Source of the DNA: Clostridia bacterium
GTDB lineage: Bacteria > Bacillota > Clostridia > Oscillospirales > Acutalibacteraceae
Assembly: GCA_017549565.1 (NCBI GenBank)
Contig: JAFYUI010000001.1
Location: forward strand, 1-64,000
DNA: 64,000 nt
Direction: 5' to 3'
Positions within the stretch are counted from its first letter, which is position 1. Each line of letters starts with the position of its first letter. Positions 37,889 through 46,283 of this stretch are shown in pieces. A program made the translations under genes and the position numbers. The notes beneath the pieces were generated by a model. It worked only from the letters and a program-made list of their open reading frames with translations, was not told where the DNA came from and made no database searches.

Positions 37889-38299
37889 ATGATTAAAATC
37901 ATTATCGGAAAAAAGGGCTCGGGCAAAACTAAATTATTGGCAGATATGGTAAACACTGCTGCTGACACAAGTCTTGGCAATGTTGTATGTATCGAAAAAA
38001 GCGACGCTCTTATCTATTCCATTAAATATAAGGCAAGACTTGTTGATACTGACACCTATGGCATTAACGGTTATGATGAATACTATGGCATGATTGCCGG
38101 TATTAAAGCAGGCAACCACGACATTACTCACATCTTTGGTGATGCTACACTTCGTATCGGTGGCAGAGATTTTGATGAGTTGGCTGATTTCTTTGAAAGA
38201 ATTTCAAAAATTGAAGATGTTGAATTTATCTTTACTATTTCAGCTGATAAGGAAGAACTTCCAAAGAAAATCTTCGATTTTGCAGAGGTTTGCAACTAA
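37889..38299 (+). CDS. Small P-loop protein
   Basis: A 136-residue soluble protein with a Walker A motif GKKGSGKT at about residues 6-13, followed by an alpha/beta core and an acidic C-terminus. Only the N-terminal half of a normal P-loop domain is clear: a DxxG-like segment (HIFGDATLRIGG) could be a Walker B region. No DNA- or partner-binding domain is visible. The start ATG 37889 follows AAGGAG by 9 bases. Similar short P-loop proteins are sometimes annotated as PilT-like; I see no support for pilus function. Codon use suggests good expression. Confidence 0.8.
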   Translation: MIKIIIGKKGSGKTKLLADMVNTAADTSLGNVVCIEKSDALIYSIKYKARLVDTDTYGINGYDEYYGMIAGIKAGNHDITHIFGDATLRIGGRDFDELADFFERISKIEDVEFIFTISADKEELPKKIFDFAEVCN

Positions 38300-38320
38300 T
38301 TAACACTAAATACAAAAAAT

Positions 38321-38370
38321 AAACACACCTTGGGTTTAATTGACACAAACTCCAAGGTGTGTTTTGGTTG
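38321..38370 (+). terminator. Terminator after the P-loop protein gene
   Basis: Perfect 13-bp arms AAACACACCTTGG (38321-38333) and CCAAGGTGTGTTT (38352-38364) with an 18-base loop, followed by T-rich sequence. Confidence 0.85.
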
Positions 38371-38400
38371 TTTTTTGGCTATTTTTTTACAAATAAAACC

Positions 38401-38429
38401 TTGACAAAAGCGTTATAAATATATATAAT
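38401..38429 (+). promoter_or_regulatory. Consensus promoter of yceD-rpmF
   Basis: TTGACA (38401-38406), exactly 17 bases, then TATAAT (38424-38429): a perfect sigma-A promoter 28 bases before the yceD start codon. Confidence 0.92.
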
Positions 38430-38456
38430 AGTCTTTGCGACGATAGAGGTGGAAGT

Positions 38457-38954
38457 ATGATTATTGATTTAAAACACATTTTTGTCAATGAAAATTCATC
38501 CTATCCTCTTGACTATTCGTTGGATTTAAGCCACATTTCACATAGCGGTGCTTTTCCACTCAAAAAGCCGGTTGTGTTAAAGGGTGCAATTTCCAACACA
38601 TCAAGTCTTATAAGGTTTGAAGCAGAAATTATTTTTGAATTTGATGCTTTGTGTGACCGTTGTGGTAATCCAACCGTTAAAACATACAAGGTTCCCGTTT
38701 CAAAGTCACTTGCTACCTCTATTGAGGGTGATGACAGCGACACTATCCTATTGGTGCCTGATATGAAGTTGGATGTTGATGATTTCCTCTATACTGAGGT
38801 TGTCGTTAACCTTCCATTAAAGCATTTATGCAGTGAAGACTGCAAGGGTATTTGCTTTAAATGCGGTAAAAACCTTAATGAAGGCAAGTGCGACTGTAAG
38901 GACGACGATATCGACCCACGTTTAGCCGCACTACGAGATTTACTTAATAATTAA
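38457..38954 (+). CDS. yceD: YceD/DUF177 family 23S rRNA accumulation protein
   Basis: A 165-residue DUF177 protein. Cys motifs CDRCG near residue 62 and a C-terminal cluster (CSEDCKGICFKCG, CDC) suggest metal binding. The family is needed for normal 23S rRNA accumulation and is almost always encoded just before rpmF, as here, with 31 bases between them. Confidence 0.92.
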   Translation: MIIDLKHIFVNENSSYPLDYSLDLSHISHSGAFPLKKPVVLKGAISNTSSLIRFEAEIIFEFDALCDRCGNPTVKTYKVPVSKSLATSIEGDDSDTILLVPDMKLDVDDFLYTEVVVNLPLKHLCSEDCKGICFKCGKNLNEGKCDCKDDDIDPRLAALRDLLNN

Positions 38955-38985
38955 CATTTTTTATCAATTTAAGGAGGTGCTGAAA

Positions 38986-39165
38986 ATGGCAGTACCAAAG
39001 AGAAAACATTCAAAAGCAAGAAGAGATAAAAGAAGAAATAACGTTTGGAAGTTAAGCGCTCCCACATTAGTTAAATGTTCATGCGGCGCTTATAAGCGTC
39101 CTCACAGACTTTGCGCTGCTTGCGGTCAGTATGACGGCCGTGAGGTTGTAAAGGTTGGCGAATAA
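38986..39165 (+). CDS. rpmF: 50S ribosomal protein L32
   Basis: A 59-residue L32. It starts MAVPKRKHSKARRDKRR, a strongly basic rRNA-binding tail, and has the zinc-ribbon cysteines CSC and CAAC of the C+ form. ATG 38986 follows AAGGAGGTG with ideal spacing; a TTG start three codons upstream lies inside that site. Confidence 0.97.
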   Translation: MAVPKRKHSKARRDKRRNNVWKLSAPTLVKCSCGAYKRPHRLCAACGQYDGREVVKVGE

Positions 39166-39174
39166 TGCAAAATG

Positions 39175-39208
39175 ACAGAGGGGGAAGTTTTTCCTTCTCT
39201 GTTTTTTT
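39175..39208 (+). terminator. Terminator of rpmF
   Basis: A 10-bp stem with two G-U pairs (39175-39184 and 39193-39202), an 8-base loop and a T run to 39208. It lies inside the apparent upstream part of the next open frame and so shows that this part is not translated. Confidence 0.85.
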
Positions 39209-39225
39209 GTAAAGGGAGTGATTTT

Positions 39226-40548
39226 GTGTCAGTTATAATTGAATCGGTCGAAAAGCACAGCCCCGCCGACAAGGCAGGGGTTAAAAGCGGTTATACCTTG
39301 TTATCAATTAACGGCAATGAAATTATGGATGTTTTGGACTATCGCTTTTACCAAAGCAACCAAAAATTAGTGCTGTCACTTATAAATGAAAAGGGCAAGG
39401 TTAAAAAGGTCAAGGTTAAAAAGGGCGAATATGACGAGCTTGGCCTTAATTTTTCTACCTATTTAATGGACCAAAAGCATTCTTGCAGAAATAAATGTAT
39501 TTTTTGCTTTATTGACCAAATGCCAAAGGGTATGCGTGACAGTCTTTATTTTAAGGATGATGATTCACGACTTTCTTTTCTTTTTGGCAACTATATCACT
39601 CTTACAAATATTACCGAGCATGAGGTTGAACGCATTATTAAAATGCATATAAGCCCTATAAATATTTCGGTTCACACTACCAACCCTGATTTAAGGGTTA
39701 AAATGATGCGAAACAAAAACGCAGGTAATGTGCTTTCAATTATCAACCGCTTTAATGATGCGGGCATTAAAATTAACTGTCAAATGGTGCTGGTGCCCGG
39801 GTATAACGACGGTAAAGAGCTTGAACGCACCTTGGAAGATTTAACAAATTTAGAAAATGCCGAATGTATTGCGGCGGTGCCTGTTGGTCTTACAAAGCAT
39901 CGTGACGGGCTTTTGGGCCTTAAACCCTTTGATAAAAAGGGCGCAAGGGATACCATTGAAGTTATCAACCGTTTCGGTGAAAAGTGTCTTGAAAAATATG
40001 GCAGCCGCAGGGTTTATGCATCTGATGAATTTTATATTAAAGCCGAACTTCCTATGCCCGATGCCGATTTTTACGGTGACTTTTTACAGCTTGATAACGG
40101 TGTTGGTATATGGTCGCTTTTAAAACAGGAAAGCGATGACGCAATTAAAATTTGTGATTATAAACTGCAAGAAAAGCGCAAAATCTCATTAGTGACAGGT
40201 AAAGCGGCATACCCTTTAATCACACAAATTGTTGACAAAATGGGCAAAAAATGGGATAATTTAGAATATAAGGTTTATGCTATCGAAAACGACTTTTTCG
40301 GTCCTTTAATAACTGTTGCGGGCTTGGTTACCGCAACCGATATTTTAAAGCAAATCGGTGGGGAGGATTTAGGGCAAGAGCTGCTCATCCCCGAGGTTAT
40401 GCTTAGAAACGAAAAGGATATGTTTTTGGATAGTGTAACAATAAGCGAGCTTATGCAAAAGCTTAACACCAAAATCCGTGTTGTTAATATTGATGGTTAT
40501 GATTTTGTTGATGCGGTTTTGGGTTGTGATAACGATTATTTAGATTAG
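39226..40548 (+). CDS. DUF512 family radical-SAM-like protein with PDZ domain
   Basis: A 440-residue protein. It has an N-terminal PDZ-like domain (SPADKAGVKSGYTLLSINGN), then a radical-SAM-like barrel with the cysteine triad CRNKCIFC (CxxxCxxC), and the C-terminal DUF512 region. Conserved in Clostridia and usually next to der-plsY-gpsA, as here; its substrate is unknown. The start is GTG 39226, seven bases after GGGAG; a longer frame from 39172 would run through the rpmF terminator. Confidence 0.88.
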   Translation: MSVIIESVEKHSPADKAGVKSGYTLLSINGNEIMDVLDYRFYQSNQKLVLSLINEKGKVKKVKVKKGEYDELGLNFSTYLMDQKHSCRNKCIFCFIDQMPKGMRDSLYFKDDDSRLSFLFGNYITLTNITEHEVERIIKMHISPINISVHTTNPDLRVKMMRNKNAGNVLSIINRFNDAGIKINCQMVLVPGYNDGKELERTLEDLTNLENAECIAAVPVGLTKHRDGLLGLKPFDKKGARDTIEVINRFGEKCLEKYGSRRVYASDEFYIKAELPMPDADFYGDFLQLDNGVGIWSLLKQESDDAIKICDYKLQEKRKISLVTGKAAYPLITQIVDKMGKKWDNLEYKVYAIENDFFGPLITVAGLVTATDILKQIGGEDLGQELLIPEVMLRNEKDMFLDSVTISELMQKLNTKIRVVNIDGYDFVDAVLGCDNDYLD

Positions 40549-40557
40549 GAGCAGATT

Positions 40558-41880
40558 ATGGCAAAACCAATAGTTGCGGTTGTTGGCCGCCCCAATGTTG
40601 GAAAATCTACTTTATTTAATAAGATTATCGGCAAACGCCTTTCTATTGTGGATGACACCCCGGGTGTTACCCGCGACCGCATTTACGGTGACGGCGAATG
40701 GCTTGGCCGAAAGATGATGTTTGTCGACACCGGCGGTATTGAACCAAAGACTGACGACATAATTTTGTCAAGCATGCGGGCTCAAGCAAATTTGGCTATT
40801 GAAACCGCTTCGGTTATTGTTTTTGTAACCGATTTAAAATCGGGCGTTACTGCCGCTGATATGGATGTTGCTTCAATGCTGCAAAAAAGCGGCAAGCCAA
40901 TTGTGCTTTGCGTTAACAAGTGCGACAATATCGGACAAACTCCCGTTGAATTTTACGAATTTTATAATTTGGGCCTTGGCGACCCTATTGCTGTTTCTTC
41001 GGTGCACGGTCACGGCACAGGCGACCTTTTGGATGCGGTTATTGCACACATTGCACCCGAAGAGTTTGAGGATGAAGACGAAGATATTATAAATGTTGCA
41101 GTTATCGGCAAGCCAAACGCGGGTAAATCTTCACTTGTTAACCAAATCGCAGGTGAGGAACGCTCAATCGTTTCTAATGTTGCGGGCACAACCCGTGATG
41201 CAATTGATTTAAGGGTTGACCGAAACGGCGTTAAATATAACTTTATTGACACAGCAGGTCTTCGCCGCAAAAGCAAGGTTGAAGATAAAATCGAAAAATA
41301 CAGCGTGCTTCGTGCCAAAATGGCGATTGAGCGGGCTGATGTTTGCGTTATTATGATTGATGGCTGTGACGGCTTTACCGAACAGGATTCAAAAGTTGCA
41401 GGTCTCGCAATGGAACAAGGCAAGGCGTGTATAATTGCAGTTAATAAATGGGATGCAGTTGAAAAAGACGGAAAAACAATGGATTCTTATAGGAAACAAC
41501 TGATGAATGACTTTTCTTTTATGCCTTATGCACCAATTATTTTTATTTCTGCAAAGACAGGGCAAAGGGTTGAACGCCTTTTTGAACTTATTAAATATGT
41601 TAACGAACAAAACACAATGCGCATTTCAACAGGCAAGCTTAATGATATTTTGGCTGATGCCACAGCTCGTGTTCAACCACCATCAGATAAGGGCAAACGC
41701 CTTAAAATTTATTATATGACACAGGCATCTACAAAACCGCCAACATTTGTTTGTTTTTGTAATAATGCCGAACTTTTCCATTTTTCTTATCAACGTTATT
41801 TAGAAAATCAAATTCGTTCGACCTTTGGTCTTGAAGGTACACCGGTTAGGTTTGTTATTCGTGAAAGGGGCGACAAGTAA
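40558..41880 (+). CDS. der: Ribosome-assembly GTPase Der (EngA)
   Basis: A 440-residue essential GTPase with two tandem G domains, GRPNVGKST at about 10-18 and GKPNAGKSS at about 182-190, each with DTxG and NKxD (NKCD, NKWD) motifs, and a C-terminal KH-like domain. It takes part in late 50S subunit assembly. The DUF512 gene lies 9 bases upstream and plsY starts directly at its stop. Confidence 0.98.
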   Translation: MAKPIVAVVGRPNVGKSTLFNKIIGKRLSIVDDTPGVTRDRIYGDGEWLGRKMMFVDTGGIEPKTDDIILSSMRAQANLAIETASVIVFVTDLKSGVTAADMDVASMLQKSGKPIVLCVNKCDNIGQTPVEFYEFYNLGLGDPIAVSSVHGHGTGDLLDAVIAHIAPEEFEDEDEDIINVAVIGKPNAGKSSLVNQIAGEERSIVSNVAGTTRDAIDLRVDRNGVKYNFIDTAGLRRKSKVEDKIEKYSVLRAKMAIERADVCVIMIDGCDGFTEQDSKVAGLAMEQGKACIIAVNKWDAVEKDGKTMDSYRKQLMNDFSFMPYAPIIFISAKTGQRVERLFELIKYVNEQNTMRISTGKLNDILADATARVQPPSDKGKRLKIYYMTQASTKPPTFVCFCNNAELFHFSYQRYLENQIRSTFGLEGTPVRFVIRERGDK

Positions 41881-42537
41881 ATGGCAATCACGGCTTTGGT
41901 TACGGTTGTTGCGGCTTATCTTATCGGAAGTATAAGTTTTGCTGTTATTTTTGCAAAAAGTTTTCTTAAAAAAGATGTAAGAGAGCTTGGCAGCGGTAAC
42001 GCAGGGGCTACCAATGTTATGCGTAATGCGGGATTTTTACCAGGTGCATTAACCTTTTTGTTTGATGCTTTAAAGGGTTTTGCCGCCGCTTATATGGGTT
42101 ATGCAATATTCGATTATATTCACACCCAAACAAACAGTTCCTGGTCATTTGCAATTTATGGCGCGTATATTTGCGGTGCCGCTTGTATGTTTGGTCACAT
42201 TTTTCCCTTATATTTTGGCTTTAAGGGTGGCAAGGGTGTTGCAACAAGCGTTGGTATTTTTGCGGTTTGTTGCCCAATTGCAATTATTATTGGCCTTGCT
42301 GTGTTCACAGCATGTGCTTTAATAACACGTTATGTGTCTTTTGCATCTGTATTGGCTGCAACAGTGGTTGTTGTGTTTTCAATTATTTTTTATAATGAAA
42401 GTGCGGGAATTTTCCCTCAAATAATTTTGGCACTTATTATGGGCGCAATGGTTATTTTAAAGCATAAAGATAATATAAAGCGTCTTTTAAACGGTACTGA
42501 AAATAAAATTAAGCTTGGGGGCAAAAATCGTGGCTAA
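41881..42537 (+). CDS. plsY: Acyl-phosphate:glycerol-3-phosphate acyltransferase PlsY
   Basis: A 218-residue polytopic membrane enzyme making lysophosphatidic acid. The three family motifs are present: GSGNAGATNVMR near 38-49, KGGKGVATS near 115-123 and a third loop near 175-190. It starts directly after der and overlaps gpsA, which makes its substrate: a compact phospholipid-precursor operon. Confidence 0.96.
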   Translation: MAITALVTVVAAYLIGSISFAVIFAKSFLKKDVRELGSGNAGATNVMRNAGFLPGALTFLFDALKGFAAAYMGYAIFDYIHTQTNSSWSFAIYGAYICGAACMFGHIFPLYFGFKGGKGVATSVGIFAVCCPIAIIIGLAVFTACALITRYVSFASVLAATVVVVFSIIFYNESAGIFPQIILALIMGAMVILKHKDNIKRLLNGTENKIKLGGKNRG

Positions 42538-43513
42538 AATTACAATTTTGGGCTCTGGCGGATGGGGTATGGCACTGGCTATTTCGGCATTTAATAACCG
42601 AAATGATGTCACCCTTTGGTCGCCGTTTCAAGAGGAAGTAGATTTGCTTTTACAAAAACGCACCAATGAAAAATTGCTTCGTGGTGTTGTTTTACCTGCA
42701 GGCATTAAAGTTACTACTGATTTATCCATGGTTGAGGGCGATACCTTAACAATAATAGCAACACCGTCAACTGTTATACGCAGTGTTGCAAAGCAGTTGT
42801 CAAGCTTTAAAAACATTGGCATTGTTGTAAATGTTTCAAAAGGGTTTGAACGCGGTACGCTTAAATTTTTAACCGATGTTATTTCAGAAGAGTTACCCGA
42901 TGTTCCGGTTGTTGCGTTTTCGGGTCCGTCCCATGCTGAAGAGGTTGCAAGAAACATTCCAACCTCAATAGTGGCGGCTTCAAAATCGTTGCCGGCAGCG
43001 CAGGCTGTTCAAAACATAATGTCGGGTAAGGCGCTTCGTGTTTATACATCTACTGATTTAGTGGGTGTTGAACTTGGCGGTGCAATGAAAAATATTATCG
43101 CAATTGCTGCGGGCTTTTGCGATGGTTTGGGTCTTGGCGATAATTCAAAAGCGGCGATTATAACCCGTGGGCTTTCTGAAATGAGCCGCTTGGGTGTTTG
43201 CATGGGCGCAAAGGAATATACCTTTATGGGTCTTACCGGTGTTGGCGACTTGGTTGTTACATGTACATCTCGCCACAGCCGTAATAATCGTTTTGGTTAT
43301 AAAGTTGGCGGCGGTATGGACATTGAAACCGCTTTGAAAGAGGTTGGCACGGTTGAAGGTTATTTTGCAACCGAAATGGCTTATGAACTTGCAAACAAAT
43401 ATAATGTTGACCTTCCTATAATTAATGAATGTTATGCCGTTTTATACGGGGGCAAGGATGTTTGCGAAGTGCCAAGTGACCTTATGAATCGCCCACGTGG
43501 TAGCGAACATTAA
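42530..43513 (+). CDS. gpsA: NAD(P)-dependent glycerol-3-phosphate dehydrogenase
   Basis: A 327-residue soluble dehydrogenase that reduces dihydroxyacetone phosphate to glycerol-3-phosphate for lipid synthesis. It has ILGSGGWGMALA (GxGxxG/A), the FSGPSHAEEVA and GGAMKNIIAIAAG (catalytic Lys) motifs and GLTGVGDLVVTC. GTG 42530 has a GGGGG site 8 bases upstream and gives an 8-base overlap with plsY; a TTG five codons upstream is inside that site. It opposes the catabolic GlpA-type enzyme of this window. Confidence 0.96.
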   Translation: MAKITILGSGGWGMALAISAFNNRNDVTLWSPFQEEVDLLLQKRTNEKLLRGVVLPAGIKVTTDLSMVEGDTLTIIATPSTVIRSVAKQLSSFKNIGIVVNVSKGFERGTLKFLTDVISEELPDVPVVAFSGPSHAEEVARNIPTSIVAASKSLPAAQAVQNIMSGKALRVYTSTDLVGVELGGAMKNIIAIAAGFCDGLGLGDNSKAAIITRGLSEMSRLGVCMGAKEYTFMGLTGVGDLVVTCTSRHSRNNRFGYKVGGGMDIETALKEVGTVEGYFATEMAYELANKYNVDLPIINECYAVLYGGKDVCEVPSDLMNRPRGSEH

Positions 43514-43529
43514 AAAAATAAAAAAATAC

Positions 43530-43558
43530 TTGATTTTTTAAACAAGTTATGATACAAT
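43530..43558 (+). promoter_or_regulatory. Promoter of rpmB
   Basis: TTGATT (43530-43535), a 17-base spacer and TACAAT (43553-43558). The leader of about 50 bases contains a weak GTCG/CGAC hairpin before the AAGGAGGTG site. Confidence 0.7.
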
Positions 43559-43614
43559 ATCATTTGCTATGCGGTCGGTAACAGTTATCGACTATTAAGA
43601 AGGAGGTGCAGACC

Positions 43615-43803
43615 ATGGCTAAATGTGATATCTGCAATAAAGAAATTGCTTTCGGTATTAAGGTTTCTCACTCACACAGACGTTCAAACAGAACTTGGAA
43701 GCCCAACGTGAAGAAGGTAAAGGCAATCGTTAACGGTTCTCCCCGTCGTATCAATGTTTGCACCCGTTGCTTACGTTCAGGCAAAGTTACCAGAGCTATC
43801 TAA
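43615..43803 (+). CDS. rpmB: 50S ribosomal protein L28
   Basis: A 62-residue L28 of the zinc-binding (C+) type, with CDIC at residues 4-7 and CTRC near 50, and the typical GIKVSHSHRRSNRTWKPN segment. ATG 43615 follows AAGGAGGTG. Monocistronic, with its own promoter and terminator. Confidence 0.97.
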   Translation: MAKCDICNKEIAFGIKVSHSHRRSNRTWKPNVKKVKAIVNGSPRRINVCTRCLRSGKVTRAI

Positions 43804-43820
43804 TAATTTCTTACAAACAA

Positions 43821-43848
43821 ACCCTGGGTTTTTACTCAGGGGTTTTTT
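43821..43848 (+). terminator. Terminator of rpmB
   Basis: Imperfect hairpin ACCCTGGGT / ACTCAGGGGT with a short T-rich loop, followed by a T run to 43848. Confidence 0.8.
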
Positions 43849-43872
43849 GTATCTATTTGTGAAAGGTATTTT

Positions 43873-44529
43873 ATGATTAAAGCGGTTATTTTTGATTTGG
43901 ATGGCACGCTTGTTAATTCTTTAAGTGATTTAGCCATCAGCACAAATTATGCCCTTACTAAATTTGGATTTAAGCCATATCCAATTGATGATTACAAATA
44001 TTTAATTGGTGACGGTATGGTAAAGCTTATTGAAAGGGCTATTCCAAAAGAAAAAATAAATAACGAAATTTTTAATGCGGTTTTCGAATGTTTTATGGCG
44101 TATTACCGTGAAAACTTTTTGCAAAACACAGTCGCTTATGACGGAATAAACGAACTTTTGGCCGAACTTTTAGATATGGGGCTTAAGTTGGCTGTTGTTT
44201 CAAATAAGGCGGACGAAATGGCAAAAAAGGTTGTTTTGGAAATTTTTGGTGATAATATTTTTGAAATTACAATCGGTAAGCGTGACGGTTGCCCCACAAA
44301 GCCAAACCCCGCTTCCACCTTGGAAACAATTGAAAAAATGGGTGTTAAACATGAAGAATGTGTTTTTGTGGGCGATTCGGGGATGGATACTTTAACCGCC
44401 GTTAATGCAGGGTGTTATCCTTTGGGTGTGCTTTGGGGTTTTAGAACTGCTGATGAACTTATTATAAATGGTGCAAAAGCACTTGCTAAAAGCCCAAATG
44501 AAATTATTTCAATAATTAAGGAAATTTAA
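43873..44529 (+). CDS. HAD-superfamily phosphatase, Gph-like
   Basis: A 218-residue hydrolase with the DLDGTLVNS nucleophile motif at about residues 8-16, a helical cap, VVSNKAD (motif II) and VGDSGMD (motif IV). This is the phosphoglycolate phosphatase/PpaX-like subfamily; substrates vary (phosphoglycolate, pyrophosphate, sugar phosphates). It ends 1 base before the MFS transporter start, so they are likely co-transcribed. Confidence 0.9.
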   Translation: MIKAVIFDLDGTLVNSLSDLAISTNYALTKFGFKPYPIDDYKYLIGDGMVKLIERAIPKEKINNEIFNAVFECFMAYYRENFLQNTVAYDGINELLAELLDMGLKLAVVSNKADEMAKKVVLEIFGDNIFEITIGKRDGCPTKPNPASTLETIEKMGVKHEECVFVGDSGMDTLTAVNAGCYPLGVLWGFRTADELIINGAKALAKSPNEIISIIKEI

Positions 44530-44530
44530 A

Positions 44531-45721
44531 ATGACCGATTTAGAAAAGAAATATTTACCAACAAAGCTTGCGGGCTATGTTGGCTTTGTGGTACAGGCGA
44601 TTGTTAATAACTTTTTGCCCATACTTTTTATTGTTTTTCAGGATATTTATGGTTTGGGTTATGAAAAACTTGGTCGACTTATTGTTTTTAACTTTGCCAC
44701 ACAGTTGTTTATTGACCTTTTAACCCCTAAAATCGTTGAAAAAATTGGGTACAGGCGTGCAAGCTTTTTAAGTCAGTTTACCGCTTTTTTGGGGCTTTGT
44801 ATGATGGCGGTTTTGCCGCGTGTTATGGAAAACACCTATCTTGGTATTGTTTTATCAATTATGGTTTATGCCACAGGCAGCGGATTTATGGAGGTTATTT
44901 TAAGCCCGATGATTGAAATGCTTCCAACGGGTAATAAATCGGGCAATATGGCGTTTTTACATTCCTTTTACTGTTGGGGTCAGGCGTTTATTATACCTAT
45001 AACCACACTGCTTGTGGTTGTGTTTGGTTATGAAAATTGGCCGTATATTCCGCTTATGTGGGCAGTTGTGCCGTTTTTAAATATGTTTTCGTTTTTAAAG
45101 GTGCCAATTGTCGAACCCGATAAGGAGCAAAAACAGTCAACCCTTATTGAACTTTTAAAAACACCCAAATTTGTGATTTATATGCTTATGATGCTGTGCG
45201 CAGGTGCAAGTGAAATTGCAATGTCGCAGTGGGCATCGCTTTTTGTGCAAACGGCTTTGAAAATTCCAAAAGCGGTGGGAGATATTGTCGGCCCTTGCGT
45301 TTTTGCGCTGTTTATGGCGGGCGGTCGTGTGGCTTATGCCAAATTTTCAAAAAAGGTTTCTTTTACACGGCTGCTTTTGTGGCTAAATGTAATTTGCTTT
45401 GTTTGCTATGTAATGGTTGCGGTTTGCAATGTTGCGGCTCTATCTCTTGTTTTTTGTGCGCTTTGCGGTTTGTCGGTTAGCATTTCGTGGCCGGGAATTT
45501 ATTCGGCGGGGGCACGCACTTTTAAAACCGGTGGTGCAATAATGTTTGGCGTGTTTGCAATGTGCGGCGATATCGGTTGTGCTTTTGGTCCGTGGGTTAT
45601 TGGCATTGTTGCTGAATATTCAAATTTAAATTATGGCTTTTTAGTGGCGGCAATTTTCCCGCTTATAATGGTTTTGTGCACTGTTTACCTTTTGAAAAAT
45701 AAATATTGCAAAAATAAATAA
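44531..45721 (+). CDS. MFS transporter
   Basis: A 396-residue integral membrane protein with about 12 hydrophobic helices in two halves and a cytosolic loop with EPDKEQKQ in the middle. The loop between helices 2 and 3 is degenerate in the usual GxxxDRxGRR motif (IVEKIGYRRA). This is the major facilitator fold; substrate unknown. It follows the HAD phosphatase directly, so an import-then-dephosphorylate or sugar-related role is possible but speculative. Confidence 0.88.
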   Translation: MTDLEKKYLPTKLAGYVGFVVQAIVNNFLPILFIVFQDIYGLGYEKLGRLIVFNFATQLFIDLLTPKIVEKIGYRRASFLSQFTAFLGLCMMAVLPRVMENTYLGIVLSIMVYATGSGFMEVILSPMIEMLPTGNKSGNMAFLHSFYCWGQAFIIPITTLLVVVFGYENWPYIPLMWAVVPFLNMFSFLKVPIVEPDKEQKQSTLIELLKTPKFVIYMLMMLCAGASEIAMSQWASLFVQTALKIPKAVGDIVGPCVFALFMAGGRVAYAKFSKKVSFTRLLLWLNVICFVCYVMVAVCNVAALSLVFCALCGLSVSISWPGIYSAGARTFKTGGAIMFGVFAMCGDIGCAFGPWVIGIVAEYSNLNYGFLVAAIFPLIMVLCTVYLLKNKYCKNK

Positions 45722-45745
45722 AACATAGTATTCTATTATTGGGTG

Positions 45746-46231
45746 ATGAATGTGAAAAGACAGGATTATTTAACTTGGGATGAATATTTTATGGGTATTG
45801 CTGCCCTTGCTGCAATGCGTAGTAAGGACCCTTCAACACAGGTTGGCGCTTGCATTGTAAATCAAGATAAGCGTATTATGTCAATGGGTTATAACGGCAT
45901 GCCCCGTAACTGCAGTGATGATGAATTCCCTTGGGACAGGGACAACACACCGTTTGATTCAAAATATTTATACGTTTGTCACGCTGAATTTAATGCAATT
46001 TTAAACTGTGACCGTGGTAATTTGCGTGGTTGCACAGTTTATGCAACACTTTTCCCTTGCAATGAATGTGCAAAGGCAATTATTCAGTCGGGCATTACTG
46101 AAGTGGTTTATATGATGGATAAATATGCCGACACCGACAGTGTAAAAGCATCAAAGCGTATGTTTGATGCGGCGGGTGTGCTTTATAGACCGTATGCCAT
46201 GAGTGATAAAAAAATAATTTTAGAACTTTAA
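45746..46231 (+). CDS. dCMP deaminase family protein
   Basis: A 161-residue cytidine/deoxycytidylate deaminase. The zinc site is CHAEFNAI (His and catalytic Glu) plus PCNEC. The N-terminal YFMGIAALAAMRSKDPSTQVGA segment is typical of dCMP deaminases, which supply dUMP for thymidylate synthesis. Start codons GTG 45743, ATG 45746 and GTG 45752 are close together; GGGTGA suits the last two. Confidence 0.92.
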   Translation: MNVKRQDYLTWDEYFMGIAALAAMRSKDPSTQVGACIVNQDKRIMSMGYNGMPRNCSDDEFPWDRDNTPFDSKYLYVCHAEFNAILNCDRGNLRGCTVYATLFPCNECAKAIIQSGITEVVYMMDKYADTDSVKASKRMFDAAGVLYRPYAMSDKKIILEL

Positions 46232-46243
46232 TAGATAAAAAAT

Positions 46244-46275
46244 AACCGCCAAGGTTTTTCGCCTTGGCGGTTTTG
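46244..46275. terminator. Bidirectional terminator
   Basis: Perfect 11-bp arms AACCGCCAAGG (46244-46254) and CCTTGGCGGTT (46262-46272), then T residues. It ends both the dCMP deaminase gene and the convergent EF-G-like gene. Confidence 0.9.
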
Positions 46276-46283
46276 CTATTTAA

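Noticed and set aside
43565..43610. rpmB leader as a structured ribosomal-protein regulatory RNA
   Set aside because: Only a weak 4-bp GTCG/CGAC stem is visible in about 50 bases, too little to claim a leader element.
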